A stretch of 64,000 nt of DNA, taken from assembly GCA_963580455.1 (NCBI GenBank), contig OY756961.1, positions 6,739,001-6,803,000 of the forward strand, given 5' to 3'. The position numbers and the translations under genes are program-made. This DNA comes from Euonymus europaeus (Eukaryota; Streptophyta; Magnoliopsida; Celastrales; Celastraceae). Position 1 is the stretch's first letter. The number at the start of each line of letters is the position of its first letter. Below the pieces are notes generated by a model. It had not been told where the DNA came from. It did not search any database and worked only from the letters and a program-made list of their open reading frames with translations. Below are positions 46,545-58,100 of the stretch, one piece after another.

Positions 46545-47690
46545 GTATAGTTATGAAGAACTTAGAACCTTTGGGTGTTTCTATATACCTAGGATAAATA
46601 GGCCTATGCCATGAAAGCTTATACCCAAATCTAAGGCCTGTGTGTTTTTGGGATAACAAATTGTAGTCAAGGATTATAAAATTATGGATCTAGAGACCAA
46701 AGATATTTTTGTTAGTAGGGATTATAAAATTATGGATCTAGAGACCAAAGATATTTTTGTTAGTAGAGATGTGGTGTTTAGAGAAGAAATATTTTCATTC
46801 CTTAAACAATCAAATTTAGACAATAGTCAATTAAAGATTACAAATAGTGAACTAAAAAAGGATCATCTGATAGAAAAAGAATCATCACTAGAGAGTATTA
46901 CATCATATGATCAGATCAGACAATCACAGAACAAAAAAATTAGTAAATCACCAAAGTATTTGCAAGAATATGAATGCAATGTTGTGTCCTTACCTGTACT
47001 GATCTACTTTATACTAACTATTGTAAAAGTGTGGACATAATTGATTTTTATGCATCACATAGAGCTTTTCTTGCTGCCATTGATACTCATATAGAACCTA
47101 CTAGGTATAGTGAAGTAGTAAAGAGCAACAACTGGATACAGACAATGAAAAATGAAATGAATGCTCTTAGAGCAAACAATACATGGGATCTAGTGAAACT
47201 GCCACTAGGAAGGAAAGCTATAAGATCTAAGTGAGTATATAAAATCAAATATAATCCTAATGGCACAATTGAAAGGTACAAGGCTAGATTAGTAAATTTT
47301 GCATATAGTCAGATTGAAGGATATGATTATACTCAAATATTTTCCCCAGTAATCAAAATTACTACAATTAGAATTTTCTCAGCTTTGGCAAGTATTAAAG
47401 AATGGCATGTGTGTCATCTTGATGTACACAATGCCTTCCTCAATGGGGATTTCAATGAGGAAGTGTATGTGAGACTCTCCCAGGGTATGACAAGGATTCT
47501 AGAGGCCTAGTTTGCAAATTAAATAAATCTCTATACGGCTTAAAGCAAGCCTTTAAGCAGTGGAGCACTAAATATAAAGAAGGTTTGATGAGATTTGGAT
47601 TCATACAATGCAAAGTTCATTACTCCTTGTTTTATTATAGAACAGGAGATAAAATAGTCATATTACTACTATATGTAGATGGCTATATAT
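46545..47690 (+). pseudogene. Ty1/Copia polyprotein fragment (integrase end to reverse transcriptase)
   Basis: Frames together read a degraded Copia polyprotein: MDLETKDIFVSRDVVFREEI (46729-46795), the connection region PKYLQEYECNVV, SHRAFLAAIDTHIEPTRYSE and NNWIQTMKNEMNALRANNTW, then reverse transcriptase GTIERYKARLVNFAYSQIEG, YTQIFSPVIKITTIRIFSAL, CHLDVHNAFLNGDFNEEVYV (polymerase Asp retained) and finally LLLYVDGYI, where the usual YVDD active site reads YVDG. A stop follows at once near 47690. Stops and frameshifts occur at about 47040 and 47234. No LTRs are seen. A 48-bp tandem duplication lies at 46681-46776. Confidence 0.88.
46681..46776 (+). repeat. 48-bp in-frame tandem duplication in the Copia fragment
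   Basis: Two adjacent 48-bp units, the first starting at 46681 and the second at 46729, both read ATTATGGATCTAGAGACC onward with a single visible difference. In frame, the 16 residues MDLETKDIFVSRDYKI are followed by the same motif again. Multiples of three preserve the frame, but the surrounding gene is dead. Confidence 0.8.
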
Positions 47691-48236
47691 AGTAGAGTCC
47701 CTTCCCTCTCCCTCCCTCCCTCTACAATTTCTCAAGCTTGCAAACTTTACACAAGAGGGGAGGATAAAAACGAAAAAGGAGGAACAGATTCGTGCATGAG
47801 AATTTCATGACAATGATGGATCCCTTTCTCTACTGTTTCAAACCTACAATTCGAGATATGTCTTTTCAAGCGATTCAAATTCTTTCTTGATTTTCTTTAT
47901 TTTCTCCAAAATTCATTGTTTTTGTTTTTGTTTGCTACCAATTGTTCTGTTTTTGATTTATTATTTGTGTATTTTGTAAATTTAAACTAAAATCGAAACC
48001 AACCCATTAAAATCGGTTAAACGCATTTTTTGATTTTAGTGGTTTTGGATTGGTTTCAATTTGTAAAAAAAACTTAACCTAACCAAAATTAACTGTTTCA
48101 CCCTATGGTTCGGTTAACCGGACCGTCAACAACTCCTTTGCTACTGTCGACTCTTTGAATTGGACCTGGAATGAAAAAGAGGTTCAGGCCCGTAAGTTTT
48201 CAATAGGGAAAACTAAGTCTAGCCACTAAAAATAAT
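47691..48236. other. Intergenic DNA
   Basis: Begins with a pyrimidine-rich CCCTCCCT run near 47700-47725. No gene is supported. Confidence 0.45.
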
Positions 48237-48643
48237 TTGGGTGTGTTTGGGATTAGTATTTGAAAATTAGCATATATGTTGTTTAAAATATTGTAGCATA
48301 TATGTTGTTTGAAATGCTATGAGTGTTTGGTTTAAATTTTTGCTGAAAGCATATATACTGTGGCAAATTACATACAAGGGTATTGGTCGAAAATAATAAA
48401 TAGTGAAATAAAAACAAAGCTTATGGCTTTGGGTAAAGTTGTAATTTTCAAAAAAAAAGTACTAGATATATGTGTCTTTTTTAGTCAAAATGATACAAAA
48501 ACTAGAATCCTAAAAATGTATGAAAAATGCTTGTAAAATGCTACACAAAATGCTACCCGAAGTGGATGTTTGATTTTGCAAACAATTTTCAGTAACATGT
48601 ACCATTTTGGGTAGCCAAAATGCTAATCCAAACTGGGCCAAAA
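48237..48643. mobile_element. Small MITE, about 407 bp
   Basis: Imperfect terminal inverted repeats: left TGTTTGGGATTAGTATTT, right (reverse strand) AGTTTGGATTAGCATTTTGG. The interior is AT-rich with repeated GCATATATGTTGTTTRAAAT words and GCTTGTAAAATGCTACACAA near the other end. The target duplication is not resolved in the poly-A flanks; probably hAT-like by its end wording. Confidence 0.5.
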
Positions 48644-48672
48644 AAAATAAAAATGTACACTCTTTAATTTAA

Positions 48673-50131
48673 GCTCCGTTTGTCTTAAGAAAAATTAAGA
48701 GGGCGTTTGGTTTGTGTTTCAATTTTCAATTTTTAGAGTTATTTTTAGTTTTCTATTTTGAGAGTATGTTCTCAGAAAATTGAAAATATGTTTGGTTTTG
48801 TTATTCTGAAAAATTGTTTTTGAAAATGAAAATTGAAAAATGCGTTTGGTTTACAATTTTTGATCAATTGCTTTATGATTAACATATTAATCATATAAAT
48901 GCAACATAATATTTGAAGTTACATACTCTAAATAATTACATACATGTTTTAATATGCATTAAAATACTTTCTAAATTAAAATAATTTAATGAGTACTTTC
49001 AAAATTATCAGAAGCTCCAAAATAAGTGCATACATTTTACAATATGCATTAAAATACTTTCAATTAAAATTACTAATGAGTCACTGAGTAGTCATTCTAC
49101 ATTTGCGTAGATATTTGATCTCTGAGTTACCCAATATGAGCAGTTTGACTGGTATCAAATTATATGACTTCATCAGCTTGATTTGACTTCATAGCATCTT
49201 TAAGAACGAACATCTTTCCAGAAAGTAGTGATGTTATGCATGGTACTCTATCCATCAAGCTCCTTTCATTGGCCACAAAATAATTTAGCCTTAGCATATC
49301 CCCGAACTCCACATCGAGATCATCTGTGAATATCATATCATCATCACTCGATTTAGATTCAGTCACATACGATGGAGAACCATGTCCTAACATCTTTGCA
49401 CAAATAATTGTAGAAACAAAGTCATTTATTACATATAAAATCTCGAAAAGAGCACACATTCAGTAGTGCAACACAAACAAAAGTTCTCAAAACAACCAAG
49501 CAAAGAGGTTCATTATTACAACTCAAACTGATAAAAAGTCTAAACTCATGCATGAAATAGAAAAAGCATCAAAAATCTCCAAGAAATTCCAAGATAAGTA
49601 GTCTACGAGCTTCAGGCATCATCACAAACGTCTGCCTAAAAAGAGGATCCTTGAAGGCTTTTTTTGCTTTCAAGTAAACCTCATTGGAGACCCCTTCCAT
49701 AGCATTCAAGATGTTCAAGGACACCATATTAGAATAAGGATCAACACTGCTTGTTTCATTGATCTTGTTCCACATCTCTTTTGTAAATGTAGAACATTGC
49801 AAGTGCCATGCTTTTACATGTTCAGATAAAATCTCAATAAATGCAACCTCATTCTCATTAGACCATTGCATTGGTTCGTTGGTCTTACCTCTATGCCCTC
49901 CCATTTATGACTCGGTTCACTTATATAGGAGAAAAAAGCCAACAACAAGGGACAATGAAAAGTCCGTTTTGAGTTTTCTTCTATAATTTTCAGCCTAAGT
50001 TCTTAGAAATTCTGTAACTTTTTGGAGCAAAATTCTTTCCAACGTATGTATGTTTTATGAAAATATGTTTCAAGAATTCTTGGAAACAAACACCAAAAAA
50101 ATTACGAATTTTTCTTAAAACAAACGGAACA
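48673..50131 (-). mobile_element. PIF/Harbinger-like element with a Myb/SANT-like gene remnant
   Basis: About 1.46 kb bounded by inverted ends: left GCTCCGTTTGTCTTAAGAAA and, on the reverse strand at the right, GTTCCGTTTGTTTTAAGAAA, both continuing to a GTTTGTGTTTC-type stretch. TAA flanks both sides (48670-48672 and 50132-50134), the PIF/Harbinger target length. The interior carries a minus-strand coding remnant (next entry) but no DDE transposase, so it is non-autonomous. Confidence 0.65.
49160..49904 (-). pseudogene. Myb/SANT-like DNA-binding protein remnant (PIF ORF1 type)
   Basis: The first frame (49904-49569) begins MGGHRGKTNEPMQWSNENEV and continues AFIEILSEHVKAWHLQCSTF and TKEMWNKINE, the trihelix-like Myb/SANT domain seen in plant L10-interacting-Myb and Harbinger ORF1 proteins. 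It then breaks to LKAKKAFKDPLFRQTF-type wording. The second frame (49459-49160) is an acidic Ser/Asp region followed by FVLKDAMKSNQADEV. The domain is shortened and joined abnormally around 49740, so it is non-functional or strongly internally deleted. It lies wholly inside the inverted-repeat element and is probably its second gene. Confidence 0.6.
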
Positions 50132-50134
50132 TAA

Positions 50135-51300
50135 TATTTAGACTTGATCATAAATTTTTCCTCCAACTTTAATAATAGAATAAAAAAAATCCAATATATT
50201 CAGATTTTTAAAAGGTCATTTTTTATTTTTATAATAATCATGGGAATAAGGCTCAAATTTTGTTCTGGTTCAAGTCCTGAAGAGTACACTGCCACTTAAC
50301 CAGACGATAAATCCTCAACTTGATTGATTAAGTTGATCACCATATTGAAATATCTAACGGTGGTTACATATGAATGAAATGCACCCAACTACATCAGAAC
50401 TTGTCTCATCTTAATTTGCACATTGCCGCAATTATTGTACTCTCCAAGCTAGTGTTTATTCATTTATTGTAATTTTTGGTCATCATCATCTTCTTCTTTG
50501 GTGACTTCCATTATGATCCTTTCAAAACCACTTCCCTCTCATTTTCATGTAAGCAATCAATTAGTGCAGTGATAATGCATGTAGTAGTCTTTAATTTGTC
50601 ACATCCACATCAAAGTTAGGGCATTTTAAATAAATATTTTTTAACACATTTTACAAATATAATGTAGTAAAATTTAGGTTTTGGTCAATTTTTAGACACC
50701 GAAATTGTTGGTAGGGGGTAGCAATCCCTTTTCATGAAGCGTAAATTTTTTTAAAAAAAAATTACAACCATTCAAGTGAGATATAACAAGTATATACAAT
50801 TTGATTGACCGACCCTACATGGACTGATTGTGATTTAGAAGAAGCTCATTTTTTCATGAAATCACATGCAATTGTAGTCCACTCAATATCCAGAAAGATT
50901 TATCATTTTTCATTCTGATCATTGAATGTTCAAATTTTTTTAGATCAGCTATCTAAAATTTTGATTTGTATCATACTAGTAACTCGATCAGTTTTTATTT
51001 TTTAGGTAGTCAACCCCTAAATTTTGGAACTTTCTTTTGCAAAATGTGAGCTTCGAAACATTTCCCCTTTTGAAGACTGGGTTTATTTCATACTGAACTC
51101 GTACAAATTTTTCATATATTATCTTGGCACGCGTGACTTTTGTGCTAGTCACATGAGTTAATTCAATGCACACTCAAAAGAATAGTGGTTGTAGATTCTC
51201 ATATGAAATAAAATGGTAAGTATCGTTGCCATTAAATATGTCCCAAACACTATTAACAAACTGACCGATTCTTATTTTCATGTGCTTGGGCATGAAAGTG
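50135..51300. other. Intergenic DNA
   Basis: AT-rich, without a gene or a clear element on either strand. Confidence 0.5.
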
Positions 51301-51305
51301 AAACT

Positions 51306-52008
51306 TGTTGGGAAAAATATCAGGATTTTTCTTTATAGAAATATCGAAACACAAATGAGAAATATCAATTGAGAATAACACTGACAATCATAATACAAGA
51401 ATTAACGTGAAAAACTCCAAAATGGAGAAAAAACACGGTTGTTGTCAGAGACAACTAGAGAAAATTCACTATATGATAAATTGTTACAACCATACTCTTA
51501 GAAACATCTCTTACCTAACAGAAACCCCAAGAACCCAATAGATTATCATAAGCCCCCCACTCGGCTCAAACTCTTTAAGACTCTACATCTTGGAATCTCT
51601 TATAATCTCACACCAAATATGCATGAGCCCTACCCTTGCGGCATACCTACACCCAACAGTCTGACACACTTTCTCGATACAACAAAACATCGGCGCACCA
51701 CCATGTGCCTAGTATCTCTTGACTCACTCACTCGGTGTTACAAACTTTGCACTTCTGTGTTTGTGTATCCTTTACATTGAAATCTCACTCCTATTAAATA
51801 GGAGAATGCAAAACATTTACACATTTAGCCACACACACAAAAAAAGAGTCAATTTGACTTATTTTTTGCAAGAGAAATCAAATTGCAATTCTTTTATAAT
51901 TTATTACAGTTGCAAGAAAAATTAAATTGCAATTATCTTACAATTTATTGCAGTTGTCTTCACGTGAGGGGTTGCCACCACTCAACTTATTATTGATCAA
52001 TATCAACA
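51306..52008. mobile_element. Probable solo LTR, about 703 bp
   Basis: Begins TGTTGGGAAAAATATCAGG and ends CAATATCAACA, giving the short terminal inverted repeat TGTTG...CAACA. The interior includes AATTAACGTGAAAAACTCCA and cytosine-rich leader-like text, wording seen in plant Copia LTRs. Flanking 5-mers AAACT and AAATC match at only 3 of 5 positions, so either the target duplication has decayed or one boundary is off. No internal retrotransposon sequence adjoins. Confidence 0.55.
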
Positions 52009-53179
52009 AAATCTATTCATGCCCATTTACGCGTTGGCTTAGCAAGGTAATCTATTCACCACAATATTATAGCTCCAATGTATTGATTGAGTATATAGTT
52101 AAACAAAATGAATGTTTAGACAACGAAGGATAGATTATAATGTAGGATGCATTATTGTTGATAAGAAGCAAAAAAAAAAAAAAGTTGTATTATATTCCAT
52201 TGTTACAAGGTTCCAAAAGCCTCTCTCTCTCTCTCTTCCAGAAACAAAAGATGTATGTGGTGCTAGATTCAAGAATAGTGGTCCAACATACTCTATGCAG
52301 CATATGAGACCATAAACCCTACTTGTCCCACATTACAATCATACAAACAATACCCTCAATGCAAGCAAAATCCACTAAATGTTACCTGCATTCCGGCAAG
52401 GCAACCGGGTAACTTCTTTCGTGGTTTACCGGTTATAGTAGGTTGCCGGTAGCCGATTCTTGAGTCTGTCTATTGGGGCCCAAACATTAGTCCCAGCCCA
52501 TCACTAGTAGTGGTCGGTGATAAGGTAACGAAGATACCAAAAATCTGTTGTTGCGAGGACAAAAACACAAAGTCTAGATCTAACATGATTATGCAACATT
52601 GGCTATACATTTTTCATTGGAGTCGGAAGAAATGAATTCAACTTGACGCGTTAACACTCCAGAATTTCCCTAATTAATGTATGGGATAAGGTCGAGGTCG
52701 GCCGGTGCCTAAAGTGGTATGGGAGAGGTTGAAATAATTTTACTATACAATTGTTCTTATTTTAAATCTCAACTATCCAAGTAGAGCGTCATAATTTATT
52801 TTGTATATTTATTGTAATTCACTTTGACGGTTGAAATTCAAAATGGAAACAATTTCATGGTAAAATCATTACAGCTTCTCACATCCTGCCTAAGTAGTTA
52901 AGTTGAGGTTTTGGACACAAAATCGGCCATTATTTAACTTCTTTATAAAGTAGTTCAAAATCGATTTAGTTTCTTTTATTTTTATATAAGAGAACATGAA
53001 AAAAATTTATATAAGAGAACATGTCTTTATCGTGTCGTTTTAGACATCAAAATGGTTGAAGGTGTGCCTAGATAAGACATCAACCTAAATACTTGAAATT
53101 TAGGTAACATTTTTTTACCATCGGATAGTAAAATTTGAAATTTCGGCTTATATTTTATTTCCTTTCTCACAGTTTTACA
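52009..53179. other. Intergenic DNA
   Basis: No supported gene. A short CT microsatellite lies near 52221-52236 and a poly-A run near 52171-52183. Confidence 0.45.
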
Positions 53180-53309
53180 AACGCACATGTTTGGTACAGC
53201 GTATAAGCTAGCTTATACTCTGTCAGACATACTCTCAGACACTCTCAGCTTTTACGTTTTACGATAGCTTATACTCTATCACACATACTCTCTACCAAAC
53301 ATGTGCGTT
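53180..53309. mobile_element. Miniature inverted-repeat element, 130 bp
   Basis: Perfect 17-bp terminal inverted repeats AACGCACATGTTTGGTA (53180-53196) and TACCAAACATGTGCGTT (53293-53309). Between them a phrase GCTTATACTCTRTCA followed by ACATACTCTC occurs twice, and GTATAAGCTAGCTTATAC forms an internal palindrome. The target duplication is not resolved. It is non-coding. Confidence 0.7.
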
Positions 53310-55106
53310 ATGTTTACAAAATAATTGAGAGATTTAAGTATTTAACACCCTATTTGGGAAAAGAAATAGTGAGAGATACTAAATTAAGAGTGGAGTAAAA
53401 AGAAGCGCGTCTAAATTTTTTTGAGACATATACCCCTGAATTTAAAAACTTTTGGTAAATGGTGCCATGAGTTTTCCAATATTACAATAGAACCACTATT
53501 AAATGGAAGTAAACCACATTACCCATATGATTTTCTAATCACGTGTTAACTCACACGTAGGAACCTAGAAGAATCATTTTTCTTTTTCATCATAAACTAG
53601 GATTATTTGCTAAAATCAACAAAAAAAACTTGGATTAGGAGGTTGTGACAATTCAAAATATCTATTGAATTTGGAATACTTTGCTGCTTTTGCAAGAAGG
53701 ACAGGGGATATATAGATGCAAGATTGAATAAATATATGACCTGCCAACCACTTGATGTGGGTCCAGACGCATTAACACCTAGAATTATCAAAAAAATCGA
53801 TAAAATCGAAACCGATCAAAAATCGAATTGTTTGGTCGATTTTTTATTTTTACATATTTTATACTAAAAAGACCAAAAATTGATTAAACTTGATGAGGTC
53901 CAAAACTGGTTAGTTTGGATGATGCACCGGAATATGATCAAGCTAGATATTCTCGGATGATATTGCTCTTCCAACGCCTGCTTAGATGAACAAACGTGAA
54001 TGCCTGTTAAATGTTGTTTTTTGACGTCGACTCTTCCCACCAGATATTGTTTTTCGACGTTGACACTCCAACTCTCAAGTCATGTGTGAAAGTGTAAGTC
54101 TTCTAGAGTGTGTAGTTCGAGGCTCTAGAAGTTACGTGTTAGGTAATAGATTGTGTGTTTTGTTTTTCCTGGTGTAGATGACTTTTTATAGTGGTGGAGC
54201 CTCTCCTTTTCATATTATGAGTTAGGTTTTTGCTTGAGAGGGGTTCTTCTTAGAATAAGAAATTGCTTTAGTTTAAGGTATAGTCCTTGTTAGTAAAAGA
54301 ATTCGTCTCTCCTAAGGATTTGCCACTGTAAAGGGAGATGAGTGCCGAGCATAGCAATTTAGTTGCTCAGTCAGGGTTAATTAGAATAACTGAGCAACCT
54401 TAATCGAGCTATAAGCACCAATCAAGATAATTTTCGAGTTTTTTGTGACATGTATCGATATTTAATTGAACGATATTTTTAATATTATAAAAAAAATCAA
54501 CAAAATATGTTAAAAAATGATCAAAATCGACCGTCAATAATTAACACCCCTGTAATAACACCACATTCTGCCAAGTAAAAACAAAATATATACACTTTCA
54601 TTTGAACTTATTCTTTACCTCTGTTACTAGTCAGAAGGTCTTGAACAAGAAAAACCAACCCAAAAAGAAAAAAGGTTTTGGCAGTAACAAAAACCCTTTG
54701 ACACTTTACAAACGACCCATCACACATCTCACTCAAGACAGCATCACAACAGCTTAGTGAAAGCTCTAGTTAGCAAATAAATACAAAAGTACCCAGAAAA
54801 ACATAGTTAACAAGTCCACTTTATTATTATTAACGAATTAATGTAAAATGCTTCCCCCAATAAAATCAGACCAAACTTGGCCTAAAGGTTTACTCCTCTC
54901 AGACACTGCCTCCCATCCCAACACAAACAAAGAACACAGTCGGTGTAATAGATATAGACACGACTAATATGGTTCAGACAGGGGCTGATCTGTGTCCCAT
55001 GTTCCTTTTCCATATCCTTGGCCATGTTTAGGCTTCTGGGTCTAGCTTCAGAGAGAGTGATTATTTAGATAAGGATTGATTGTTGTTGTGGGTTGGGTCG
55101 GGGGAG
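53310..55106. other. Intergenic DNA and 5' flank/leader of the GRF gene
   Basis: AT-rich up to about 54550. The last 500 bp before the GRF start are less AT-rich and include GGTTCAGACAGGGGCTGATC and an AGAGAGAG stretch near 55051, suitable for a promoter and leader; I do not assign a transcription start. Confidence 0.45.
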
Positions 55107-58100
55107 ATGAATAGTAGTGGTGGAGGTGGGGGTGGTGGGACAGGAATGTCGACCGGGGTGATGGCAATGAGGTCTCCTTTTACAGTGTCTCAGTGGCAGG
55201 AACTGGAACACCAAGCTTTGATCTTTAAGTACATGATGGCAGGTTTGCCTGTGCCACCTGATCTTGTGCTTCCCATTCAGAAGAGCTTTGAGTCCATTTC
55301 TCATAGGTTCTTTCACCATCCCACCAGTAAGCCTGACTTTATCTTAAATCCCTCTATCTCTGTCTATTGTTTGTCGGTTTACCCAGTCTGCTCTTATTTC
55401 TCTCCTCTTTTTCTTTATCTGCCGACTTAGGTTTGGTTTTATATTTTTATTTTTTCTTTTCCTTTCTGGGTTTGCTTTGATTTGGAGGAATCTTATTTAT
55501 TTGATTTTCTTTTTTATTTCTTCATTAAAAAAGGGAATTTATTCTTTTCATTTCTGTCCACATAGAAGTATTTTCAATGTTTCCTTGTGTATCCTTATTA
55601 TTGGTACCTTTTACATTGATGTTGTTTTTGGGGGGGAAATGACAAGACTTTACCTTTTGATTGATAGAGATTTGGGATCTTCTATTGGTCTTTAACACCA
55701 ACAGAGAAACATCTTTCAACAAGCTTTGAATAATAGTTAGTTAGGATTTGCCGATGTTATATTACTTGGGGAATTAAAAATCAGATGGACTTCTAGATTT
55801 TGAGTTAATGATAAGCAAAGATTTGCCATGTTTTTGGAACATCTGGAAATTTTCAAGTAGTGATATTTAGAAGACATACAAGTGAACATGTAGTCCAATG
55901 GTAGAGTTATTGGGGGTGAGATGCCTCTCCACATATTATGTGGGTAATGTCTGCTTACCTTCTGAATATCCCGACCCAGCCAACTGTGGGAATCTCTGTT
56001 GGTACTAAAAAATTTGTTATTAAAAGGCTTTTCTTGCTGAGGCAATCATTGATTTCATGGTTTTTATTCTTTATTGAAAGTATCTTATGTCTTCATGCTC
56101 TTTTTGGTTTATTTGTGTTGTATCAAGGCTGTTTTTGTCTGATGCCATTATTTGATATTACTTAGGTCTCTTGATGAAGACTTGTCATTTTCAGCAAAGG
56201 TTATGTATTCATAGCCATTATTTTCTTAAGTTGTTCTTTAGTCATCCATGTGATATTACTTAGGTCTCTTGATGAAGGCTTGTCATTTTCAGCAAAGGTT
56301 ATGTATTCATAACATTTTTATCATGAAGTGTCATTCTGTTCTTATAATAGACTAGTAGTGAACTTATCATTGTATATTATCATACATGTAAATAGTAATC
56401 TATTGAAGTTATATTATTATTGTGACTTTTAGAGGTGAATTATTGGATATCACATGAACTGTGATTATGCAGTGGGTTATTGTGCTTACTATGGGAAGAA
56501 GGTGGACCCTGAGCCCGGACGATGCAGGAGGACTGATGGAAAGAAATGGAGGTGCTCGAAAGACGCGTACCCGGACTCTAAGTACTGTGAGCGCCACATG
56601 CACCGTGGCCGCAACCGTTCAAGAAAGCCTGTGGAATCACAATCCATGACACAGTCATCCCCTACTGTGACATCACTGAATGTTACTGGATCAACTGTGG
56701 GGGCTGGAAGCTTCCAGAACCTTCCACTACATTCATTTGGTAATCTACAAGGATCTGGCTCTGGAACCTGCCTATCCAATGTGGATTCCATTCCCTTTGG
56801 AATCCCAAGCAAAGATTACAGGTATGCTGTTTTTGCAATTGCTGGTTTCCTCTTTGAAATTCTGAGAATGTAGGGCTAAAAGATTTAAATACCTATTTGT
56901 GTTAGTTCCTCATGCTTGGGAGATATATCTGCAGTTTGAAAGGTTGATTCCTTCTTACGGTTTCTTATAGTTGGGGGGAAGTTACTAAGCTGGAAGGCTT
57001 TGGTGTTAACGAGAAAGTTCCTCTTGTTGATTTATAAAATTGTGAATTTGGTGTTTTCATTGACAACTGTTACACTATTCTGAAACATTGGTGTTCTTTC
57101 TTTTGTAATAATCTCTTGGATACCATAAATCTACCTTTTATGCAATTTTTTTGCACCTCCTTGCTGCTTCAGTAAATTGTTTTTTCATTTGAAGAAATTT
57201 GATTATGAATTCTTTATCTGTATGCGTCTTGGATTTTTTTGTTTAATTTGGGTGGCTCATATCGACGGGATTTGTGAGGGGAACAAAGGCATGTAAGTAG
57301 TGGAAATCCTGCAGTTGCATAAACTTTTTCAGTTTCTGTTCAGATCAGGGTTCTGCAGATTTGGAGAAGTTGTACTTGTTGTAGAGCATTTGTTTGAGAG
57401 TCTTTTCTTTCTTTATTTATGTGGTACTTTGCATTGTGTTTTTTTTTCTTCCTTCTGTGAAGTCAGTCTAGGAAGAACGTTTAATTGCAGGTGGAAAATT
57501 TGGCACTTTTACCATTTTTTTAGTATTGTATGTTTGAACTTTTAATCATTGTCCATAGATGTCTTTTCTTCTCTTGGCGTGTTAAGTATTCTGCAGTGTA
57601 ATTTGACTTGTCAATAGCTTTAACTGTTCAATCTAATGTTTTGATACTGGCCTGGGCCCATTGATAAAAATTAAGATTATCTGATTGGATATGGAAGAAC
57701 TCCTGCCATCTGGGCGATGAATGTGTCGCATGAACTTCTTCATTTTTGTCAAGTCTCAGGGCTTGCTTGGATAAAAGAAAGTGGGGTTAAGTGAAGTAGT
57801 GTAAGAGATAATTAAATAGAATAGAGTAGAGTAATTAAATGAAACTCTACCTTGATTGGATAGAGTAAGAGTTAATTAAAGTATAAATTATTAACTTTGT
57901 TCGGATAGAATGCAGAGTAAGGTAAATTATAGAATTTAAACATTTAAAATGACTTATCTACCCTTCTAACCCCTCAAATCAAGGGTTACAATTATCACTA
58001 ATGAGAGTAGTGTAGGAGATAAATTATTCCCTACACTATCCTCCTAACCCCTTCTTTCTTAAAACGAAGTAAGGCATACAATAACTATTTCACTTAATCC

